A stretch of 64,000 nt of DNA from Pirellulaceae bacterium. Its GTDB lineage: Bacteria; Planctomycetota; Planctomycetia; Pirellulales; Pirellulaceae. A program made the position numbers and the translations under genes. The notes under the pieces were generated by a model. The model saw only the letters and a list, made by a program, of their open reading frames with translations, had not been told where the DNA came from and searched no databases. Every line of letters starts with the position of its first letter. Positions within the stretch are counted from its first letter, which is position 1. This document shows, piece by piece, positions 23,757-32,471 of this stretch. The DNA lies in the NCBI GenBank assembly GCA_023382975.1, contig JAHDXO010000020.1, positions 90,462 to 154,461 of the forward strand, written 5' to 3'.

Positions 23757-26631
23757 CCGGATCCTTCTGCGGAAGTTCGTCCTGGAAAAGGTCGGCGGCG
23801 ATCAGTTCGAGGCCGCACAGCAGGGTCTTGCCACAGCGAGCGTCGAGGCGCAAGTCGAGCTCATCCTGCAATACGACATCGTCGACCTGCTCGGTGACGA
23901 CTAGCAACGGACCGCCAGCAGCTCGAACGACATCGTATCCTTCCAGGACAACCCGGTTCTGCAGCCGCACATCGAAAACACGCTCGCCGGCCTCGCACGG
24001 CGCGGGCTCGGCAAAGGTCAGCCGGACGGTGTAGCGGCCCGGCGCGATGCCCTCGACCGTCAACCGCGACAGTCCTTCGGCGCCGGACGCGCCGACCCAA
24101 GGCCAGCCGCGTCCGCCATCAAGGAACAGCGAGTGCTGGTAGAACAGCGAAGGTTCGGCAGGCTCGGTGCGAATCGATACGACGGGGGAGGGGCCGCTGA
24201 CGTTGGGATGGTCCAGCCACAGCGTTCCCGCCGGACTCGTCCGGTCGCCTGGCGCTCCCAGATTGATCCCCAGCCGCCGGATGCCCGCCACGGGTTGATT
24301 GTCGCTCTGGCCCCAGACGCTCCATTGCTCGTGCGTTGGCGGCATGTTGACCAGCGATAACGAACTGGGCAGCGGATAGCTGCACGTGCAGCCGACAAAG
24401 TAGTACGGAACATTGAGCAATCCACAAGCAGGTACGATGCTGTTGGTGCAACCGGAGCGCGGGCCGCTGATGTGGATCGTTCCGCTCTCCTCTCGCTTGT
24501 CGTAGAACGCGGCGGTCCCGGAGCGCAGCGTGTACAGCCACCCGTAATCGAATCCGCCGTCGCAGCCGTAGCTCTTCGGAAAGGCGCGCGGCTGCGGTTT
24601 GCCGGTCAGCGGATCGATCCGTTGGCCGGCTACCGGTGCCGCCGGATTCCACGCATCCCGTTGCGTCGGCGGCCTGTACTGCGAGGGCTGCTTGGCGCTG
24701 GCGTCGAAGGCCGGGAAGCGCGCGTCGGCTGCGGGAATCTCCTGGTCGGCGAGCACCCGGCCGGTATACATGTCCAAGTACGCTGCCTTTCCCAGCTTGT
24801 ACGGCGGGCGGTCTCCGTCCGGATAGCCCGTCCAGAGCTTGTCGTAGGCTCGCATTACTCCGTCTACGAACATCGGCGGCGGCGACCGCTTGAAAAAACC
24901 GACTAAGTCGTTGAACCACAGCACGCCCAGCGGCGCTTTGACGCCATCGTCCAGACTTTCCTGCCACGGTTCGGTGTAGTTTGCTGCCCCGGGCAATCCA
25001 CCGGCTCGTGTCCACGCCACGCTGTCGTCCGATAACTCGCGCCGAACGCCCGGCAGATCGGCCTGCTCCATCGCGCGGACCAGCGCCGCAGTCCGGTGCG
25101 ATTCCCCGAAGACATGCGCCGCACCGCCGTAAGGACGCAGCAACCGATAGATCGCCGATGCGAACTCGGCATCCAGCTCGACCTTCGGCAACGCATCCGC
25201 CGTCGCAACAACCAAGCTTGCGAAATAGGGCGGCAGACCGCATTCGGCCAAGTCGCCAGAGAGAACGGCCACCCGCGTGCCGTACAAATCTGCCGCATCC
25301 AACCGCCGTCGCAGTCGATCGGCAGACTCGGTGTCGGTCTGCAAGACGACGACCTGCAGTTCCGACTGCCGCACCAGTTCCGCGGCAATCTCTTGGCTGT
25401 CGCTGCCTAAGACCAGGGCGTATCCGTGTTGCGCTTCGGCCGGCCGCAACATCCGGCTCACTCTGCCACGCCATGGTTCGCCGGGTTCGTCCAGCGGAAC
25501 GGACGGACGCTGGTGATGGACGCTCCCGGCCTCGCCGCTGCCGAAGCATTGCAACTGGGCGTCCGGGGTGACGAGAAACAATTTGCCGTCGGCGGCCAGC
25601 ATCGAGTGAGCTTGCTGGTTGGCATAGCCCAAGTCGAAGCGATACTCCTGGCCGCCCGCCGCAATGCGGCTCCTTAATTCCGGTTCTCCCGTCCCGACTC
25701 GCCAATCGTCTTCGTGGCGATCGGTGTTGATGCCGCGATCGAAGGCCAAACGGGCCGCCGGTGCGGACGTTTCACCGCGCCGTCGCTCGGTGCTCAAGGC
25801 CGCGAACCAGCCGCCGGGAAAGCGGCCGGGCGATGGCAGCTCGAACTGCTTCAATTGGCCCGTGGCCAAATCGAACCGCGCGGGATACGCCGTACCGCAG
25901 GGCACAACGAGGTCGGGTCCGTCGATCAGCAGGTAGCCCTGCGGCGTCACTCCGCCCATCGCGGTGGCAGCGTGCGGGTGGACCCCATAGACAAAACTGG
26001 CTCGATCGTTGCGCCAGATCATCCGACCGTCTTCCGCGTTCAAGGCGTACACGAAGACGCCTTCGAACGACCACACGCCCGCGGCGAAATAGATGCGTCC
26101 ATCCTGCAACACAGGACCGCCGCGCACGGGCCACAGGGAGATCATCCGGCCGTTGCCCAGCGTTTTGCGCAACGAGGGCACCGCGCGGAACTTCCAAAGC
26201 AACGTGCCGTCGGCGATGTCCAAACAATAAAGATGTCCATCGTCGGAACCGAAGTACACCCGGTCCCGCCAAGCGACGGGAGCCAACCGCACCGGACCTT
26301 CGGCATAGAAGTCCCATAACAAACGACCCGAGTCCGTATCATACGCTGCGACGCGATCCGTCAACGATGAACCGACCAGCAGCCGCTTGCCCAGTACCAC
26401 CGGCTCGTCGCAGCGGTCGAACTGCAACCGCGGATGCGCGAACGCCGGTCGCGGTGCGGGCAATTGTCGCGACCAGAGCAACGGGAGCGATTCGGCCAGA
26501 GTCAGAGGCGAGTTGGCCGTCCGCCCCACGTCGTAACGCCACATGGGCCAATCGTCCGCGGACAGAAACACAGGCGAGAAGAACAACCAGCCGGCTATCG
26601 CCAGGACATCGAGGCGTGTGCGATTCTGCAT
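23737..26631 (-). CDS. Exported PQQ-like beta-propeller with Rossmann insert and malectin-like C-terminus
   Basis: This 964-residue paralogue of the 2790-5957 protein has a signal peptide (…WLFFSPVFLSA), then DWPMWRYDVGRTANSP. Propeller blades follow (AAYDTDSGRLLWDFYAEGP, HLYCLDIADGTLLWKF). An inserted Rossmann-like segment begins around residue 400 (GYALVLGSDSQEIAAELV, LQTDTESADRLRRRL), and the second part of the propeller comes next. Its glycine loop is even more degenerate than in the paralogue. The last 120 or so residues (GRYTVRLTFAEPAPCEAGE, RVFDVRLQNRVVLEGYDVV) resemble a malectin carbohydrate-binding domain, absent from the other copy. An in-frame start 18 codons upstream is rejected because the signal peptide begins at 26631. 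The function is unknown. Confidence 0.84.
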   Translation of the reverse strand: MQNRTRLDVLAIAGWLFFSPVFLSADDWPMWRYDVGRTANSPLTLAESLPLLWSRQLPAPRPAFAHPRLQFDRCDEPVVLGKRLLVGSSLTDRVAAYDTDSGRLLWDFYAEGPVRLAPVAWRDRVYFGSDDGHLYCLDIADGTLLWKFRAVPSLRKTLGNGRMISLWPVRGGPVLQDGRIYFAAGVWSFEGVFVYALNAEDGRMIWRNDRASFVYGVHPHAATAMGGVTPQGYLLIDGPDLVVPCGTAYPARFDLATGQLKQFELPSPGRFPGGWFAALSTERRRGETSAPAARLAFDRGINTDRHEDDWRVGTGEPELRSRIAAGGQEYRFDLGYANQQAHSMLAADGKLFLVTPDAQLQCFGSGEAGSVHHQRPSVPLDEPGEPWRGRVSRMLRPAEAQHGYALVLGSDSQEIAAELVRQSELQVVVLQTDTESADRLRRRLDAADLYGTRVAVLSGDLAECGLPPYFASLVVATADALPKVELDAEFASAIYRLLRPYGGAAHVFGESHRTAALVRAMEQADLPGVRRELSDDSVAWTRAGGLPGAANYTEPWQESLDDGVKAPLGVLWFNDLVGFFKRSPPPMFVDGVMRAYDKLWTGYPDGDRPPYKLGKAAYLDMYTGRVLADQEIPAADARFPAFDASAKQPSQYRPPTQRDAWNPAAPVAGQRIDPLTGKPQPRAFPKSYGCDGGFDYGWLYTLRSGTAAFYDKREESGTIHISGPRSGCTNSIVPACGLLNVPYYFVGCTCSYPLPSSLSLVNMPPTHEQWSVWGQSDNQPVAGIRRLGINLGAPGDRTSPAGTLWLDHPNVSGPSPVVSIRTEPAEPSLFYQHSLFLDGGRGWPWVGASGAEGLSRLTVEGIAPGRYTVRLTFAEPAPCEAGERVFDVRLQNRVVLEGYDVVRAAGGPLLVVTEQVDDVVLQDELDLRLDARCGKTLLCGLELIAADLFQDELPQKDPATIPQE

Positions 26632-26761
26632 TGGGCTAACCCCACGAGGGATGAATTCAAGAGGTTCTGGATGCTGATGGTCCACGGTTCACGATGCGAC
26701 AAGCAATGGACAGGCGAGAGAGACGGTGAACCGCAGACTCCCACGCAATGCGCAGGTTGCA

Positions 26762-27859
26762 TCAAAGTTGCAGGTTCTCCAGCAAATCCAGCTTTGGGCA
26801 CTGACGGATCAACCGCTCCAGATGGGCAAGATCCTCGATTTGCTCGATTTGCTGACGAAGCCCCTCCGGCAACGGGCCGAAGCGGTCTTCGAGCAACCAG
26901 CAGAGCATCTGACGCGCGGTCTCCAACCGGCCCAGCTCGATCCCACGTTCGATCCCACGTTCGATCCCACGTTCAATCCCACGCTCGATCCCGCGTTCGA
27001 TTCCGCGCTGTTCCGCCCATTCTTCCAAGGTTTGTCCCAACGTTGTACTCATCGTCTGTACCTCCTTCTGACTGTTCGGGTCAGGTTGATATTCCAGAGC
27101 TACCTCAACCAAGCCTTCCCGCTCCTGACGGGGGCGGCGGCGTATGGCCCACGAGATCAACATCCACATCAAGTCGCGCCATCGCATCCGCTCCTTGGTT
27201 GCCAAATCGGCCAGCCGTCCGACGGCTGCCGCGAAAACGGTTCGAAAACGATTGGCCTCGTCCCCGGTCGCTCGCACTACTGCTAAAGCGTTCAGCCACG
27301 GACTGGACGCTTCCAACAGTTGCTCGGGAGTCCGTTCCGACAAATCCCAGAACCGAATTGGCCATTGCGGCGCAAGTTGCCGCAGTTCTTCCGGACCACT
27401 CACCAATTCGGCCAGCGTACGGTTGCTGACCCAACGCGTCAGGCCGGTGTGAAACACGACCGGGACGATGGGCGTTAACTCCAGCGGACCCGGTTTCGGC
27501 TGGCTCGCTTCCCATTGCTTCCACTGATTCTCCCAGAACATGCTGCCGTTGACCAGCATCCGCAACGGCATTAACCGATCGGCTTGACTTTGATGTTCGA
27601 GCAGCAGACACAACAGCATCTGCTGATCTGGTTCGCTGCGGTACGGGATCAGAAACGGCAAGTCGCGTTCGAAATGTCGCCAATCCTCGAAAACATGATC
27701 CCGCTTCCACATCTGTGCCCGGTCGAAATCCAGCCGCGCCGCCAGTTCGGGGTCCAAGTCCTCGATCAACTCGCGCAGATTCGCGGGAATCTGCAGTTCC
27801 TTTCGGAACAGCCGGTCGGGGAATTGGTGCAGTTCCTCGGGATCAAGTTGAAACGTCAT
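26762..27859 (-). CDS. YhgA/Rpn-type PD-(D/E)XK nuclease-fold protein with RGIE repeats
   Basis: The 365-residue protein resembles the YhgA/Rpn family (PF04754-like, historically called transposase or recombination-promoting nuclease). The key segment is MLLCLLLEHQSQADRLMPLR with Glu88 and Gln90, a variant of the nuclease E-x-K. LTPIVPVVFHTG and WPIRFWDLSERTPEQLL follow. Near the C-terminus is a run of RGIE units encoded by a 12-bp tandem repeat (26936-27007), then a DUF4351-like helical tail (LLEDRFGPLPEGLRQQIEQI). GAGGT lies 8 nt before the ATG. Related proteins cut DNA and promote recA-independent recombination; activity here is not shown. Confidence 0.8.
   Translation of the reverse strand: MTFQLDPEELHQFPDRLFRKELQIPANLRELIEDLDPELAARLDFDRAQMWKRDHVFEDWRHFERDLPFLIPYRSEPDQQMLLCLLLEHQSQADRLMPLRMLVNGSMFWENQWKQWEASQPKPGPLELTPIVPVVFHTGLTRWVSNRTLAELVSGPEELRQLAPQWPIRFWDLSERTPEQLLEASSPWLNALAVVRATGDEANRFRTVFAAAVGRLADLATKERMRWRDLMWMLISWAIRRRPRQEREGLVEVALEYQPDPNSQKEVQTMSTTLGQTLEEWAEQRGIERGIERGIERGIERGIERGIELGRLETARQMLCWLLEDRFGPLPEGLRQQIEQIEDLAHLERLIRQCPKLDLLENLQL
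26936..27007 (-). repeat. Six 12-bp tandem units coding for RGIE
   Basis: Six consecutive 12-bp units of the form ttcgatcccacg (with a few substitutions) code for repeated Arg-Gly-Ile-Glu on the minus strand, within the YhgA/Rpn-like gene. Units are in frame, so copy-number change would alter only linker length. Confidence 0.9.
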
Positions 27860-27927
27860 AGCGGTTACCTCGAAACGGAAAAGCTGAAAGGCACGGTGAG
27901 TCGTGGACTCCAGCGCCAGATGCGCGA

Positions 27928-29676
27928 TCAGTTCTGGGGCTGTGGCGGCGAGTCGGCCAGTTCGGCTGGGATCTCCTGACCGGCGGCCCAGTAGATTCCT
28001 TGGACCAGCAGGCGGCGGAACATGGGCATTTGAAATTCCTCGGGGTGCCCTAGCGATGTGTAGAAGACCCGCCCGCCCCCGGTGTGAACGTTGGTCCAAG
28101 TCACGGGCTCGTGCGGCTGACGGTCGCCCACGCGGCCCATCATCAGCGTCCGGGTCGTCGCAGCCAGAGGCGAGGTCTTGTACAGCCAGGACCGAACCGG
28201 AATCTCCCCTTGGGGAAATCCCCGCATCGCCGGGTGCTCGCGTCCTGGCGGCACGGCCCAAACGCAATTCGATGGGTCTTCGCCGGCCTTGTTGCCGTGA
28301 TGTCCCTGATAGTTCCCCCCGAGCACGTCCCGGTCGAATTCGGGCCACACATCATGGCCTTCCGGCGCCGGGCCACTTCGAAGCGCAAAGGCGTGTGAGG
28401 CGGTGCGGATTCCCACGACCGCCTTGCCATCGTTCACAAAGCGGCGAAACAAGTCCAATTGCTCCTTGGGAAACGCGCGGCGCCGCACGCTGACCACCAC
28501 CAGATCAGCCTCGCTCAGAGATTCGATTCCCGGCAAGCGATGATGATCGGCGGCATCTTCGTAGTAGAAGCTCAAGCGGAAGTTTCGCTGCAGGTGACGG
28601 CGGGCGAGTTCGGTGAGCGTGGTTTCGGTTTCGTACTCGTCCTCGGCCATCACCAAGGCGATGTGCTTTCGCTGGTCCGATGCGAAACGGAAAGGCTGAC
28701 CGCCCAGCAGTTGGTCGCTGGTGACGGTCGGGCAGACGTGTTTTTCGATGTGCTCGACGATCAGGTCCGTGCCGCTGTGATGGCTGACGTAGGGCCAGCG
28801 CTGCGGGTTGTACATCGTGTCCGTCAGGTCGCGGACCAGGACCACACTCTTGCCATTCCTGGCCATCTGTCGCAGACCGAACGGGCGCCCCAGCACGCAC
28901 ATGTTGGTGTGAACACCCAACAGCATGACATGGCGGATGCCGCGCTGCTCCATCAAGTTCCAGATCTCAACGCCGTTGTCACTGATCGCGTCCTGGTCGC
29001 GGATCTCCAGCAACGCCATCTGGCGAGTCCAAGGCGCTTTGGGGTTGCGGCCCAACGCCGTCAGCTCCGCGTGCCATTTGGCAAGTTCCTCCGGATCGTC
29101 GTCCTCGCCGCCGTCCCCTTGATCGATTGGATAGACGCCCTGTTCTTCAGCCGGGATACGGTAGCACCAACGGCCGATCTCCGGCGGCAGGTTGGCGGCG
29201 GTTGGAGCGGCACGAGCACGCAGGCGCGCCGGGTGGCCTTCGTACGGCTGCATGCAACCGCTGGGCGCATGGACGATCAGCGCGCCCCGCTGGCGAGCCG
29301 ATTGAAGAAACTGATTCATCCGCGGCGCCATCTCTTCCGCGCGGCGAACGGCATTCCGACTGTGATGGGAATCCCACATGTCGCAGACGATCACCGCAGT
29401 CTCCGCCGGTTGCCAGCGTTCGGCTCGACGGAGCGTGTGGAAGCGAGTTGCGTTCGGCTGAACCGGCACCCGGTAGCGCAGCGTCAATTCGAACGGCGTA
29501 TCCGCGGCGTTCGCCTGCCGGTTGGGCCAGCAAACCAACGGCAACCAACACAGAATGACGAACAGAACGAGGCGACTCCAGATGCCAGAGAGCCTCGCCA
29601 TGCATTCGGAATTCCGGATCTGCTTGTTTCGCAGCTTGGATTTGCCTGCGGTTCCTGGTCTTAGCACAATCGTCAT
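27928..29676 (-). CDS. Exported isochorismatase-like / ThuA-like fusion protein
   Basis: The 582-residue protein has a membrane or signal segment near residues 34-56. The first half (about 80-320) is a cysteine-hydrolase fold of the isochorismatase family: TAVIVCDMWDSHHSRNAV supplies the catalytic Asp, and HVMLLGVHTNMCVLGRPFG the nucleophile Cys. The second half (about 330-575) is ThuA-like, a class I glutamine-amidotransferase-like fold seen in trehalose utilisation loci: LVVVSVRRRAFPKEQLDLFRRF, NYQGHHGNK and GGGRVFYTSLGHPEEF. The catalytic pair of cysteine hydrolase plus ThuA suggests an amide- or sugar-related substrate, but none can be named. AAGGCGG lies upstream of the ATG at 29676. Confidence 0.82.
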   Translation of the reverse strand: MTIVLRPGTAGKSKLRNKQIRNSECMARLSGIWSRLVLFVILCWLPLVCWPNRQANAADTPFELTLRYRVPVQPNATRFHTLRRAERWQPAETAVIVCDMWDSHHSRNAVRRAEEMAPRMNQFLQSARQRGALIVHAPSGCMQPYEGHPARLRARAAPTAANLPPEIGRWCYRIPAEEQGVYPIDQGDGGEDDDPEELAKWHAELTALGRNPKAPWTRQMALLEIRDQDAISDNGVEIWNLMEQRGIRHVMLLGVHTNMCVLGRPFGLRQMARNGKSVVLVRDLTDTMYNPQRWPYVSHHSGTDLIVEHIEKHVCPTVTSDQLLGGQPFRFASDQRKHIALVMAEDEYETETTLTELARRHLQRNFRLSFYYEDAADHHRLPGIESLSEADLVVVSVRRRAFPKEQLDLFRRFVNDGKAVVGIRTASHAFALRSGPAPEGHDVWPEFDRDVLGGNYQGHHGNKAGEDPSNCVWAVPPGREHPAMRGFPQGEIPVRSWLYKTSPLAATTRTLMMGRVGDRQPHEPVTWTNVHTGGGRVFYTSLGHPEEFQMPMFRRLLVQGIYWAAGQEIPAELADSPPQPQN

Positions 29677-29905
29677 GGTTTGCCGCCTTCTGCAGAGGGA
29701 GAGATGCCATGTCGGAACATTGTCGACTTTGTCTCACCGCGGTCAAGTCGGAAGAACACCGCGTCACCCTTGCCCTCTTGGCAGGCCGCCATCGGAGTCA
29801 TAACCTAGCGTCGTTGCAGGTGCTCGTCCGTCCGCCGATGCTAAAATCGGAACAAATGCCGGCATCGCCGTCAACCGAAGAGCCTCAAATCCAGGAGCCA
29901 ACCTC

Positions 29906-31015
29906 ATGTCCGACCGTGTTTGTCGTTGGGGAATTCTCGGAGCTGCGATGATCGCTCACAAGAACTGGAAGGCGATCCGCAACGCGGCGAATTGTGACTT
30001 GGTCGCAGTCGCCAGTCGCAATCCTCAGCGGGCCGAGCAGTTTGTCGCCGAGTGCCAAGCCGACGCGCCGTTTCACCAACCGCCGCGGGTACTGGGCAGC
30101 TACGAGCAGTTGCTGGCCGACGACACGATCGACGCGGTCTATCTGCCCCTGCCGACCGTGGCCCGCAAGCCGTGGGCAATCCGAGCCGCCGAGGCCGGCA
30201 AGCACGTGTTGTGCGAGAAGCCAGTGGGACGGGATGCTTCCGACGTGCAGGAGATCTTGGACGCCTGTCGGCGGAACAACGTCCAGTTCATGGACGGCGT
30301 GATGTTCATGCACAGCCGGCGATTGGAAGCTATCCACCAAGTTCTGAACGACGGCGTCAGCGTCGGCCGGATCAAGCGGATCACGTCGCAATTCAGCTTC
30401 GGCGCACCGGACGATTTCCTGAAGCACAACATCCGCATGAACGCCGGCTTGGAACCGCTGGGATGCCTGGGCGACCTGGGCTGGTACAACCTGCGTTTTG
30501 CCCTTTGGGTCATGCACGAGCGACTGCCCTCGGCAGTCTGCGGCCGACTGCTGTCCGAACAGGCGGGAAAGGAAAGCCAGGAATCGGTGCCGACGGAATT
30601 CTCCGGCGAACTGTTTTATCCCAATGGAGTCAGCGCCAGTTTTTATTGTTCGTTCGTGACCGAGCACCAACAGTGGGCGAACATCAGCGGCACCCGAGGC
30701 TATCTGCACGTGCGCGATTTCGTGCTGCCGTTCCTTGGGCCGGAATTGAGTTTCGAGGTCAGCAATGCGGTGTTCGACATCCGCGGCTGTGACTTCAACA
30801 TGGAAGACCACACCCGGCGCGTGTCGGTGCCCGAGTCCAGCCACGGAACCGCCGATGCCCAAGAGACGAATCTGTTCACCAGCTTCGCCCGTCTGGCTCT
30901 TTCCGGCCAGCCCGAGCCGACGTGGGGGGAGATCTCGCTGAACACTCAGCGAGTGCTGGACGCCTGTCTGCGGTCGGCACGCGCCGGTGGCGTGACAACG
31001 GGCATCGAAGCGTAA
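29906..31015 (+). CDS. Gfo/Idh/MocA family NAD(P)-dependent oxidoreductase
   Basis: The 369-residue oxidoreductase has an N-terminal Rossmann fold (WGILGAAMIAHK, a variant of GxGxxA) and the family hallmark E104-K105-P106 in HVLCEKPVG. GVMFMHSRRLEAIHQ opens the substrate domain. Members oxidise or epimerise sugars, inositols and related compounds using NAD(P). There is no signal peptide, so it acts in the cytoplasm. The next gene follows by 27 bp and may be co-transcribed. Confidence 0.9.
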   Translation: MSDRVCRWGILGAAMIAHKNWKAIRNAANCDLVAVASRNPQRAEQFVAECQADAPFHQPPRVLGSYEQLLADDTIDAVYLPLPTVARKPWAIRAAEAGKHVLCEKPVGRDASDVQEILDACRRNNVQFMDGVMFMHSRRLEAIHQVLNDGVSVGRIKRITSQFSFGAPDDFLKHNIRMNAGLEPLGCLGDLGWYNLRFALWVMHERLPSAVCGRLLSEQAGKESQESVPTEFSGELFYPNGVSASFYCSFVTEHQQWANISGTRGYLHVRDFVLPFLGPELSFEVSNAVFDIRGCDFNMEDHTRRVSVPESSHGTADAQETNLFTSFARLALSGQPEPTWGEISLNTQRVLDACLRSARAGGVTTGIEA

Positions 31016-31042
31016 AGGCGTTGTTTCGGAGTCCGCGACACC

Positions 31043-31426
31043 ATGCCACGCTATGCAATCCTGTTGCACGAGATGCCAGCGGATTCACCGCGACCGACGC
31101 ACTGGGACTTGATGCTGGAAGACGACGGTGTCTTGCGCACTTGGGCGTTGGCCGAAGCACCCGAGGACGGCGCGGCAATCCGTGCCAGTGACTTGCCCGA
31201 TCATCGCATCGCCTACTTGACCTACGAGGGGCCGGTCTCCGGCAACCGCGGACACGTGACTCGTTGGGACGAAGGCGACTTTCACTGGCTCGAACGCGAC
31301 ACGCAGTCGCTGCGGGTCTCCGTCGAAGGCCGGCGTCTCCATGGCGAGATCCGTTTGACTCGCGACGATAGGATGGCCGACGGTTGGCTGGCAGCGTATG
31401 CTGAAACGGGCAAGCCCACACTTTGA
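31043..31426 (+). CDS. Stand-alone LigD-type 3'-phosphoesterase domain protein
   Basis: The 127-residue protein resembles the phosphoesterase domain of bacterial LigD (PF13298-like). In multi-domain LigD this domain trims 3' ends for double-strand-break joining. The active-site pattern is visible: H9 in ILLHEMP and the H20-x-D22 motif in THWDLMLEDDGVLRTWAL. The C-terminal half (LTYEGPVSGNRGHVTRWDEG) also follows that domain. No ligase, polymerase or Ku gene is nearby. Whether this small form acts in DNA repair is unknown. Confidence 0.78.
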   Translation: MPRYAILLHEMPADSPRPTHWDLMLEDDGVLRTWALAEAPEDGAAIRASDLPDHRIAYLTYEGPVSGNRGHVTRWDEGDFHWLERDTQSLRVSVEGRRLHGEIRLTRDDRMADGWLAAYAETGKPTL

Positions 31427-31441
31427 GAGGAACGCTTCCCC

Positions 31442-32407
31442 ATGCATGCTTTCCATCTGCACGGTCTGACCCACGTTGGTTGTGTCGCTTGGGCGTTCGT
31501 CGCCCTCGGCATCTGCGTTTCCGCTTGGTCGGATCAGCCATCGGAACGGACCGCCGCGGAACTCGCGTCTTTTCGAGCGGCCGTCCAGTACCAATCGATG
31601 ACGCGAAGCGACCCGCGGCCTCTGCGAATCCATGTCCTGCGAGTCGAGTTGCGGGCGTCGGATTTCGAGTTGGCCGTGGCGATCGGCGAGGATCCCGATG
31701 GCGACGGGCCGGTCGAGGCGACGCTGACATCGCCCCGCGTGTTGGCGACGCGAGCCGGTTTAGTCGCAGCGGTGAACACAAATCCCTGGACCATGATCCC
31801 GCCCACCATGAACGGATTACGGACACCGTACGTCGCCGGTTTGGGCTGCGACATCGCCGGCTGGGCTGTCTCGGACGGTCGCGTGCGAAGCGCACCACAG
31901 GCCGGGAACTGGAATTTCTGGTCGGAAGAACTTCCGAATGCGGAACAGGCACCGGGCATTCAGACTGCGGCGTCTCACTCGATCCCGAAGCAGCCTGTGC
32001 GAGTTGGGTTGGGCGAACAGCCGGCGCGGGTTCCTGTTCGGCAAGCGGTCGCGGGGTTTGGCGGGCTGGTCCGCCACGGCGAAATCCTGCCGCGGCCCAG
32101 CGAGATATTGCACCCGCGCACGGCGGTCGGCGCGGATCGCGAAGGCCGCTGGTTGTGGTTGGTCGTCGTGGACGGTCGCCAGCCGCGTTACAGCGAAGGC
32201 ATGAGCGAGCGGGAGTTGGCCGCCTTGATGGCCGAGCTGGGTTGTTCCGACGCCATCAATCTGGACGGTGGCGGGAGCAGCATCATGATGCTCGAAGACG
32301 ACCAGGGAGATCTTCGCATTCAGAACCGCCCGTCCGACCGCACAGGACCTCGCCCCGTGCCGGTCATGCTGGGAGTGCGGCGCCGAGCAAATGCTGGCGA
32401 AGATTGA
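31442..32407 (+). CDS. Exported phosphodiester glycosidase (NAGPA-like)
   Basis: The 321-residue protein has an N-terminal signal segment (CVAWAFVALGICVSAWS). The C-terminal half has the hallmark of the phosphodiester-glycosidase/NAGPA family (PF09992): AVAGFGGLVRHGEIL, then LVVVDGRQPRYSEGMSERELAALM and NLDGGGSSIMM near residue 272. Family members remove N-acetylglucosamine from phosphodiester-linked sugars or are spore-coat-type proteins. The substrate here is unknown. It lies 15 bp downstream of the phosphoesterase-domain gene. Confidence 0.85.
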   Translation: MHAFHLHGLTHVGCVAWAFVALGICVSAWSDQPSERTAAELASFRAAVQYQSMTRSDPRPLRIHVLRVELRASDFELAVAIGEDPDGDGPVEATLTSPRVLATRAGLVAAVNTNPWTMIPPTMNGLRTPYVAGLGCDIAGWAVSDGRVRSAPQAGNWNFWSEELPNAEQAPGIQTAASHSIPKQPVRVGLGEQPARVPVRQAVAGFGGLVRHGEILPRPSEILHPRTAVGADREGRWLWLVVVDGRQPRYSEGMSERELAALMAELGCSDAINLDGGGSSIMMLEDDQGDLRIQNRPSDRTGPRPVPVMLGVRRRANAGED

Positions 32408-32471
32408 CCCGCCGCGCTTGTCCATGCGTCGCGTTCGTCGCCCGCGTTCCGCTCCGTGGGCGAAGGCCGAG

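Noticed and set aside
26936..27007. A short CRISPR-like array
   Set aside because: The units are 12 bp with no spacers and lie in frame within a coding sequence (RGIE repeats).
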